Shown here: positions 5,951 to 10,723 of the stretch, piece by piece
Numbering within the stretch: position 1 is the first letter of the stretch
Layout: each line of letters begins with the position of its first letter
Assembly: GCA_014380985.1 (NCBI GenBank)
Contig: JACMIU010000109.1
Location: 1-10,723, forward strand
From: Armatimonadota bacterium
GTDB lineage: Bacteria > Armatimonadota > Armatimonadia > Armatimonadales > Armatimonadaceae
DNA length: 10,723 nt
Direction of reading: 5' to 3'
Position numbers and translations under genes: made by a program
Notes under the pieces: generated by a model
Told to the model about the DNA's origin: nothing
Database searches by the model: none
The model's input: the letters and a program-made list of their open reading frames with translations, nothing else

Positions 5951-7171
5951 TTATTTCTTTTTCGTGTACGGCGTTCCGTCCACATAGAAACCGTCGCGCT
6001 TGCCGTCTGTGTCCATGAAAACAAAGGCGCGTCGTTCGACGCGTCCGTCGCTAAACTTCATCACCAACATATAACCATCGAGTACGTAGGTTCCTTCCTT
6101 ACCGCTACGACTGCTCGCCGTGGTTCGCATATCCGCCGATTCCGCCGTCAAACCCACGCTTGTGTCCGTAGTGAACCGTCCGTCTGGCGAGAACACCATG
6201 CCGCCCGACACGCCGTAAGCGTTGCCGCCCCCCATCGCTGTGTCGCCGCCGCCGGTGAAACTGGTGTATCGCCCGGTCAGTTTCTCACCCGGCTTGCCGC
6301 CGGGAACGGGCCCGAGCCACTCCGCCTTCTCCCAGCCATCTTTGCTGTCGTACTCCTGAAACATCCCGCCCTGCTTGCGCCATTTGCCCCATGCGGTCGG
6401 TCTGGCAACACGTGCGGCTTGCCTATCGAAATCGGGTAGCGGAACATCGTAGTCCTCGTAGTACGTGCCGTCCTTAAACATCACTGTTGGCTGGTAATTC
6501 ATCATTATCATGCCGCCAAAGCCCATTTGCGGTGCGAGCCGCAGATAGATTCCGGCGACATCCTTGCGATTCGCCCCGATGCCCACCTTCGTATAATTTT
6601 CGCTACTGGACTTGTTACGCGGCTTGCGTTTCGTGGTTTTCGCTACCGGTCTCTCGCCCGACGATGTGGAGGGGCTTTTATCCTTCGCCGCCGCCGACAG
6701 GAAACTACGTATCACCTCCGGCAGATATTTCTTGTAAATTGCCGGTTCCGGCGACGACAGTATCCGTGCGAACATTATAGTTCCGTCGGTTCGGGGCGCG
6801 AGAAAGTAACCCAGTAGTCGTTCGCCTCCGGTCGGAAGTTTTACCGTACGAACCAGTAGCCACGCCCCGCGTCCCGGTTCACCGAGCGGCGCAACCGGAG
6901 TGGCGTCGGTCACGGTTCCCAGCGTTCCTGCTTCTTCGGCGGCACGGGCGGCGAGCCATTCTTTCGGGTCTTTGCCGAGCAGATTTATCGGTGGCTCTAC
7001 CGTCATGGTGAACACCTCGCCCGCGCCCAAGTTTGCCGGTGTTGCAATCAGGCTCATCCCGGTTTTTGTTATCTTCCAGCCCTCCATGCTTTGCGCATGG
7101 CTACACAAGGGCGCAAGTAGCAAAGCCGCCCCGATTGCCACACCGCCGATTCTCGTTCGTACTCCATCCAT
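5951..7171 (-). CDS. Secreted protein of unknown family, paralogue A
   Basis: A 406-aa exported protein I cannot assign to a named family. Residues 1-26 are a signal peptide (RTRIGGVAIGAALLLAPLCSHA, likely cleavage after SHA). An N-terminal domain (~30-160) precedes a basic, Ser/Lys-rich linker (~164-192) and a C-terminal domain (~205-404) with DGTYYEDYDVPLPDFD (234-249), ARPTAWGKWRKQGG (256-269), TGGGDTAMGGG and DGRVERRAFVFMDTDGKRDG (375-394). The last block contains DxDGxxD (387-393), which resembles a calcium-binding loop. The whole protein aligns with the product of the gene just upstream (7185-8417), at about half identity by eye in the C-terminal domain, so the pair arose by tandem duplication. 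The ATG at 7171 has GGAGGT 6 nt upstream, in the 13-bp gap after the upstream stop, so the two are likely co-transcribed. Function is not known. Confidence 0.85.
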   Translation of the reverse strand: MDGVRTRIGGVAIGAALLLAPLCSHAQSMEGWKITKTGMSLIATPANLGAGEVFTMTVEPPINLLGKDPKEWLAARAAEEAGTLGTVTDATPVAPLGEPGRGAWLLVRTVKLPTGGERLLGYFLAPRTDGTIMFARILSSPEPAIYKKYLPEVIRSFLSAAAKDKSPSTSSGERPVAKTTKRKPRNKSSSENYTKVGIGANRKDVAGIYLRLAPQMGFGGMIMMNYQPTVMFKDGTYYEDYDVPLPDFDRQAARVARPTAWGKWRKQGGMFQEYDSKDGWEKAEWLGPVPGGKPGEKLTGRYTSFTGGGDTAMGGGNAYGVSGGMVFSPDGRFTTDTSVGLTAESADMRTTASSRSGKEGTYVLDGYMLVMKFSDGRVERRAFVFMDTDGKRDGFYVDGTPYTKKK

Positions 7172-7184
7172 GCGATTACCTCCG

Positions 7185-8417
7185 TTACTTTTTCAGATAG
7201 GGACTGCCGTCCAAATATAGTGCGTCTTTTTTGCCGTCTTTGTCCATGAACGCGAACGCCTTACGCTCCACGCGCCCGTCGTTGTACTTGAGCGTCATCG
7301 TGTAGCCGCTCAATGTGTAGGTTCCATCGGTGTTTTTCTGATTCTGCACCGTGGTTTGTGCGCCGCCTTCGGACGACATTGCCCCGACGAACCGCCCCGC
7401 TTTGAAGCGACCATCGGGCAAGAACGTGATGTCATTCGTGACAACGATCATTGTGCCGCCGCCCAGCGCGGTATTGCCGCCCCCGCTCAAACTGCTGTAG
7501 AACCCATTTAGTTTTTCGTTCGGCTTCGCGGCGGGGAGCGGTCCGTACCAGTCCACTTTTTCCCACGGGCTTTTACCGTACTGCTCCTCCAAAACGCCGC
7601 CGCGCTTGCGCCACTTGTCCCACGCGGTCGGGCGGGCGATACGGGCAGCGGCAACATCGAAATCGGACAGCGGCACATCGAAATCGTTGAAAAACGTGCC
7701 GTCGTTCAACATCACCATCGGAACCGGTTGCATAATCAGCATCCCGCCTGCTCCGGTTCGCCCCACGGTTTTCGAGTAAATACCAAACACCTGCGACGCC
7801 TTAACGCCCCTGCCCGGCGACGTATACGCGGCGGTTCCGCGTTTCGGCTTTGTTTTCGCCGATTTTGTGCCACCACTGGATGCGACTTGTGTTTTTCCCG
7901 CGCCGCCCCCGCGCACATTCGCCAAAACCGCGTCGGTGACGATGGGCAGGTAGCGACCGATTAGGGCTTTGTCCGGCGAGGCGATAACGCGGGCGAGTTG
8001 CGCCAAACCGTCGGGGCGACGCACCAGCTCGTAAATCAGGATGCGGGGTTTGTTTTCGCCGCTTTTCGGCACGAAAGCCATTGTGGACGTTACGATGTCC
8101 AGCCCACTTTTCTGCACCGATTTTGGAGAGGTACGATCCGAAACTGATTTCGCCACGCCGGTCGCGTCCGAATCCATCTTCGCCGAAAGATACGCCGACA
8201 AGTCCTTACCTCTCAGGTTTACCGGGTCTTCCAGAATTACGCCAAACGCTTCGCTCCCTTTCAAATCGGTCGGGCGATATGACGTGACCGCGCTTCTCCG
8301 GCTGGATTCCCAGTCGGAAATGTCGCCAAAAGGCACGGCGTTCGCGGCTCCGGCGAAAACGATTAGTGCCGATAATTCGGCGACAAATCGTTGCCGCCTC
8401 TTGAAAATGGAAAGCAT
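7185..8417 (-). CDS. Secreted protein of unknown family, paralogue B
   Basis: A 410-aa exported protein, the first gene of the two-paralogue operon. I chose ATG 8417, which gives a good signal peptide (LSIFKRRQRF, then AELSALIVFAGAANA, cleavage near residue 27) and AAAGGGG about 9 nt upstream. A start at 8600 would add 61 residues without a signal peptide and overlap the divergent gene at 8516. The domain plan equals paralogue A: an N-terminal domain (~28-165; VNLRGKDLSAYLSAK aligns with INLLGKDPKEWLAAR of A), a basic Gly/Lys/Ser linker (~168-205) and a C-terminal domain (~210-410) with DGTFFNDFDVPLSDFD, ARPTAWDKWRKRGG, SGGGNTALGGG and DGRVERKAFAFMDKDGKKD. The DxDGxxD loop (392-398) is kept. 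Mature ends both finish in PY(T/L)KK. It probably acts outside the membrane. Function is unknown. Confidence 0.85.
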   Translation of the reverse strand: MLSIFKRRQRFVAELSALIVFAGAANAVPFGDISDWESSRRSAVTSYRPTDLKGSEAFGVILEDPVNLRGKDLSAYLSAKMDSDATGVAKSVSDRTSPKSVQKSGLDIVTSTMAFVPKSGENKPRILIYELVRRPDGLAQLARVIASPDKALIGRYLPIVTDAVLANVRGGGAGKTQVASSGGTKSAKTKPKRGTAAYTSPGRGVKASQVFGIYSKTVGRTGAGGMLIMQPVPMVMLNDGTFFNDFDVPLSDFDVAAARIARPTAWDKWRKRGGVLEEQYGKSPWEKVDWYGPLPAAKPNEKLNGFYSSLSGGGNTALGGGTMIVVTNDITFLPDGRFKAGRFVGAMSSEGGAQTTVQNQKNTDGTYTLSGYTMTLKYNDGRVERKAFAFMDKDGKKDALYLDGSPYLKK

Positions 8418-8515
8418 TCGTTGTTGCCCCTTTCTTTGTTGCTTTTCGTTACCCGCAATCCGGCGCGAATAAAACACGCCGAAAACGGGAATATACCGAA
8501 TCAGGAGACAAGAAT

Positions 8516-9001
8516 ATGCCGACAACACCACGCACCGTTGGAACCGGGGGCGCGAATGCCCCGCACACCAGCCAGACCGATTTATCGCCGCAAGACCCAT
8601 TGAAAACGCACACCGGCAAAACCGCCGAAAGTACCGACTCTTTTGACGACGATTTGAAGGGCAACAACCGCGCCGGGCAACACGCCGGGGTTTCTGAAAC
8701 GCGCACCTACACCGCCTACGATATTAAAGAGTTACACGAAAAGATGAGCGATTTCGATAACGGCGAGCTGAAGCGAATCCCGATTTTAGCGCACGGCGAA
8801 CGCCTCGAACAAGGCGCGAAATACCTCGACCTGTCCGACCCTACGCGCACGATTTTCACCGCGCAAGGCTCGCAGGAAGCGCAAGACCCACACCTGTACG
8901 TGCCGAAAGCCGCGCTCGATTACGAACTGTGGAACCGGCTGACCGGCGTGGATGTCGCAGCGGAAGCCACCCTTGCCGACGATCTCGTACCCGCCCGGTG
9001 A
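8516..9001 (+). CDS. Conserved-looking hypothetical protein, soluble
   Basis: A 161-aa protein with no signal peptide or membrane segment. Residues 1-62 are low complexity, rich in Thr, Gly, Asp and Gln, and probably disordered. The core (~64-145) reads as one compact domain: TYTAYDIKELHEKM, then ELKRIPILAHGERLEQGAKYLDL, a short FTAQG stretch and YVPKAALDYELWNRLTGV. From memory, small bacterial proteins of unknown function share the pattern of an ELHE helix, IPIL.G..LEQGA.Y.DL, then VPK..(V/L)DY.LWNRL. I can give no function. AGGAG 8 nt upstream supports the ATG. The gene is divergent from paralogue B (98 bp apart). That gap holds opposed AT-rich -10-like boxes around 8490-8497 but no convincing full promoter. 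A strong hairpin follows the stop, so it is probably a single-gene unit. Confidence 0.8.
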   Translation: MPTTPRTVGTGGANAPHTSQTDLSPQDPLKTHTGKTAESTDSFDDDLKGNNRAGQHAGVSETRTYTAYDIKELHEKMSDFDNGELKRIPILAHGERLEQGAKYLDLSDPTRTIFTAQGSQEAQDPHLYVPKAALDYELWNRLTGVDVAAEATLADDLVPAR

Positions 9002-9021
9002 AAGCGCGGCGGTGAAGGCGC

Positions 9022-9050
9022 GAACGCCCTGCCCAACCGGCAGGGCGTTC
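9022..9050 (+). terminator. Hairpin terminator after the 161-aa protein gene
   Basis: A perfect 12-bp stem, GAACGCCCTGCC (9022-9033) with GGCAGGGCGTTC (9039-9050), encloses a 5-nt loop, 20 bp after the stop at 9001. The 3' side continues TCTTGTG, a weak T-rich tail. The long GC-rich stem and its position support an intrinsic terminator that separates this gene from the TraR-like gene. Confidence 0.75.
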
Positions 9051-9108
9051 TCTTGTGAAACGTTAGGAACCTTCCGCGAACGCGGGGGCGTAAACAAAAA
9101 GGAAACGA

Positions 9109-9114
9109 TACAAT
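9109..9114 (+). promoter_or_regulatory. TACAAT box against the TraR-like start codon
   Basis: ACGATACAAT ends one base before the ATG at 9116. It is identical over 10 bp to the box before uvrC. As a -10 it would start transcription just inside the ORF, so it may be coincidental or indicate a slightly later start. A possible GGA at 9101-9103 is 12 nt from the ATG, which is long for ribosome binding. Confidence 0.25.
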
Positions 9115-9115
9115 C

Positions 9116-9505
9116 ATGGCGGAAACGCAAACGCGCACCGATTTAGATTTGGAACGATACCGGGCGCAACTTTTGGAACTCAAAAAAACGATAATCGTCA
9201 CCGAGGAACGGATGGAAACGCAGGACGCGGACGGTCTGAATACCACAGGCAATGACCGCGCCGAATCTTCCGTGGCGGGCAACCACCCGGCGGACATGGC
9301 GACCGAACTACAAATCCGAATGCAGGACGCCGCGCTGGTCGAAAACGAACAAACCATGTTGCGGCAGATAGATGCGGCGTTGGTGCGCCTTGACGGCGGC
9401 ACCTACGGACTGTCCGAAGTTTCCGGCAAGCCGATTCCGGCGGAGCGGTTAGACGCCCTTCCTTACGCCACGATGACGGTGGAAGAATCCGAAACGCAAG
9501 AGTAA
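9116..9505 (+). CDS. TraR/DksA family protein, YteA-like, lacking the zinc-finger cysteines
   Basis: A 129-aa coiled-coil protein of the TraR/DksA family. Its classical members bind in the RNA polymerase secondary channel and tune initiation with ppGpp. A first helix (~9-35) pairs with a second (~62-93) around the segment NHPADMATE (56-64), typical of the Bacillus YteA-like branch. The C-terminal block TYGLSEVSGKPIPAERLDALPYAT (96-119) matches the DksA zinc-finger fold (Y-G-x-C-x-x-C-G, R-L-x-A-x-P). However, the metal positions are S100, S103 and T121 with no Cys at ~124, so it should not bind zinc there. The protein has no Cys at all. It lies upstream of lspA in the same direction (84 bp gap), an arrangement I recall from other phyla. 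Action on RNA polymerase is inferred from the family. Confidence 0.88.
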   Translation: MAETQTRTDLDLERYRAQLLELKKTIIVTEERMETQDADGLNTTGNDRAESSVAGNHPADMATELQIRMQDAALVENEQTMLRQIDAALVRLDGGTYGLSEVSGKPIPAERLDALPYATMTVEESETQE

Positions 9506-9570
9506 ATACACGAAAATGGAACAAAAACACGCTTGAACCACGGTGCGGAAACGCGGGAATCCCCGCTTGA

Positions 9571-9576
9571 TACGAT
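9571..9576 (+). promoter_or_regulatory. -10-like TACGAT box near the lspA start
   Basis: TGATACGAT ends 13 nt before the ATG at 9590, predicting a leader of about 7 nt and no Shine-Dalgarno. It shares GATACRAT with the boxes at uvrC and the TraR-like gene. A weak 5-bp hairpin (GCGGG 9553-9557, CCCGC 9562-9566) lies just before it. Confidence 0.3.
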
Positions 9577-9589
9577 AGCAACGGCGACA

Positions 9590-10108
9590 ATGACGGCGGC
9601 AAACGATAAAACCGTACCTGCCGCTTTGTTGTACGCTATCGCCATCGCGGTCGCCCTGCTCGATCAGGCGGTCAAAGCGTGGGTATCGGCGCGGCTCCCG
9701 TTGGGAGGAACCATTGCGGTAATCCCCGACGTTTTCCACTTAACCTATGTCCAAAACAAGGGCATGGCGTTTTCGCTACTCTCCGGGCAACGGCTGTTCT
9801 TGGTAGCGGCGGCGATCCTTGTTATCGGCGGGATTATCTGGGTGCAACGGCGTTACGGTTCGCGGGTTCCGACACTCGCCTGTTGGTCGCTCGCGCTTGC
9901 CCTCGGCGGCGCACTCGGCAACCTCCTTGACCGTGCCCGCCTCGGCTACGTGGTGGATATGTTTGACGCCCGCATCATCCGATTCCCGATTTTCAACGTC
10001 GCCGATACCGCGATTACGTTTGGCGTGATTTTACTCGCGTGGCGCGTGGCGACAACGCCCTCGCCGGAATCCGAACCCGCGCCGTCCGTGCCGCAGGAGG
10101 CGGCGTAA
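9590..10108 (+). CDS. lspA: Lipoprotein signal peptidase (signal peptidase II)
   Basis: An inner-membrane aspartic protease that removes the signal peptide from prolipoproteins after Lgt has lipidated the lipobox cysteine. From ATG 9590 it is 172 aa, the usual size, with four hydrophobic segments (about 9-31, 67-84, 95-112 and 137-153). Family blocks are present: LLDQAVKAW (23-31), VQNKGMAFSLL (54-64), GGALGNLLDRARLGYVVDMFD (106-126) and FPIFNVADTAITFG (132-145). D123 and D139 match the catalytic Asp pair. The tail is a Pro/Glu-rich cytosolic extension (155-172). A TTG at 9533 would add 19 polar residues and span a small hairpin, so I prefer the ATG despite the lack of a Shine-Dalgarno. lgt begins 3 bp after the stop, so the two steps of lipoprotein maturation are encoded together. 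Confidence 0.96.
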   Translation: MTAANDKTVPAALLYAIAIAVALLDQAVKAWVSARLPLGGTIAVIPDVFHLTYVQNKGMAFSLLSGQRLFLVAAAILVIGGIIWVQRRYGSRVPTLACWSLALALGGALGNLLDRARLGYVVDMFDARIIRFPIFNVADTAITFGVILLAWRVATTPSPESEPAPSVPQEAA

Positions 10109-10111
10109 GCC

Positions 10112-10723
10112 ATGTACCCCGTGTTGTTTTCCGTCGGTTCGCTCCCGATTCATGCGTGGGGCGTTTTGCTGATGATCGGCTTTCTGGTCGGCACATGGCG
10201 GGCGGCGAAAGTCGCGCCCCGCTACGGCATTCCCGGCGAAGATTTGTGGGACGCGGCACTTTTCGGCTTGCTTGGCGGGATTTTGGGCGCACGGTTCGCC
10301 TACGTCCTGCAGAACTTAGGCGACTACACGGCAAACCCGCTCGCGGCGTTCGCGCTCTGGCAGGGCGGCATGACTTCGTTCGGCGGACTAATCGGCGGCG
10401 TCACGGTCGGGCTTTGGATTCTGCACCGGCGCGGACATAGCCTTTTGGACGCGGGCGATCTGGTCGCGCCGTCACTCGCGCTCGGCTATCTTTTCGGGCG
10501 AATCGGTTGCTACCTGAACGGTTGTTGCTACGGCGGTTACTGCCCGGAACCGCTTGGCGTCCACTTTCCTGAAATCCCCGGAACGGTTCACGCGACACAA
10601 CTGTACTCGGCGTTCGCGGGTCTCGCTATCTTTTTCGCGCTGGCGGTGATGGAATCACGGCGAACCTTCGCCGGGCAGATTCTCGCGCTGTTCGCCCTGC
10701 TTTACGGGGTGTATCGCTTCGTC
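10112..10723 (+). CDS. lgt: Prolipoprotein diacylglyceryl transferase (3' end outside window)
   Basis: The first 204 residues of Lgt, open to the last base of the window. The enzyme transfers diacylglycerol from phosphatidylglycerol to the lipobox cysteine, the step before LspA, in the inner membrane. Visible blocks are IHAWGVLLMIGF (13-24), GARFAYV (59-65), QGGMTSFGGLIGG (84-96), the signature GRIGCYLNGCCYGGYC (129-144) and HATQLYSAFAG (160-170). R130 matches the essential Arg of the E. coli signature. The N-x-x-N segment is replaced by the C-x-x-N-G-C-C form common outside enterobacteria. The positions of E. coli Y26 and H103 are W16 and F90. Several hydrophobic segments fit the expected membrane protein. 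AGGAGG at 10095-10100, inside the end of lspA, is 11 nt from the ATG. Co-translation with lspA is likely (3-bp gap). Confidence 0.95.
   Translation, partial: MYPVLFSVGSLPIHAWGVLLMIGFLVGTWRAAKVAPRYGIPGEDLWDAALFGLLGGILGARFAYVLQNLGDYTANPLAAFALWQGGMTSFGGLIGGVTVGLWILHRRGHSLLDAGDLVAPSLALGYLFGRIGCYLNGCCYGGYCPEPLGVHFPEIPGTVHATQLYSAFAGLAIFFALAVMESRRTFAGQILALFALLYGVYRFV

Noticed and set aside
8418..8515. Opposed TATATT/TATACC boxes as a divergent promoter pair
   Set aside because: The -10-like boxes around 8490-8497 have no acceptable -35 on either strand, so I did not call promoters.
8418..8600. 61-residue N-terminal extension of paralogue B
   Set aside because: It would overlap the divergent gene at 8516. 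The shorter form starts with a proper signal peptide, has AAAGGGG upstream and matches paralogue A in length.
9553..9566. Terminator between the TraR-like gene and lspA
   Set aside because: Only a 5-bp stem (GCGGG/CCCGC) with no T-tract. It is too weak to claim that it separates the two genes.
9533..9589. TTG start for lspA
   Set aside because: The extra 19 residues are polar, span a small hairpin and lie outside the family's usual N-terminus. The ATG at 9590 gives normal length.

Overview
This is a compact, GC-rich bacterial chromosomal segment with short intergenic gaps, mostly housekeeping genes and a few lineage-specific exported or hypothetical proteins. The lspA-lgt lipoprotein pair next to a TraR/DksA-like gene, a UvrC of the YDNSN type and a Cys-type Lgt suggest an environmental bacterium outside the Proteobacteria. 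Armatimonadota or a neighbouring phylum is my tentative guess. That assignment is inference; there is no rRNA gene to test it.

Layout, left to right. (1) Bases 2-334 (+) are the 3' end of aroB (shikimate pathway). (2) Bases 411-2030 (-) encode a 539-aa fusion of an N-acetylmuramoyl-L-alanine amidase domain to an astacin-like (M12A) zinc metalloprotease. It has a near-consensus sigma70 promoter with a dyad at the predicted transcription start. (3) Bases 2229-2681 (+) encode a divergent small secreted protein of unknown function, whose likely promoter overlaps that of the fusion gene. (4) uvrC (2711-4585, -) and hom, homoserine dehydrogenase (4661-5947, +), are divergent across 75 bp. (5) Two tandem paralogous secreted proteins of unknown family (5951-7171 and 7185-8417, both -) form a likely two-gene operon. 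(6) Bases 8516-9001 (+) encode a conserved-looking cytosolic hypothetical protein, followed by a strong hairpin terminator. (7) A Cys-less TraR/DksA-like protein (9116-9505), lspA (9590-10108) and lgt (10112 to the window edge) run rightward as a lipoprotein-biogenesis cluster.

The genes fall into two classes by initiation signal. The exported and hypothetical genes have clear Shine-Dalgarno sequences. uvrC, hom, lspA and the TraR-like gene have weak or no SD and instead carry a -10-like GATACRAT or TATCAT box almost against the start codon, as in leaderless transcription. Lgt and LspA process lipoproteins. The two paralogues and the 150-aa protein appear to be ordinary Sec substrates without a lipobox, so a link to the lspA-lgt pair is not supported.

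No stretch over 300 bp lacks a gene. I saw no tRNA, rRNA, CRISPR array, transposase or integrase. The most unusual item is the amidase-metalloprotease fusion, with its own regulated-looking promoter and short flanking direct repeats.
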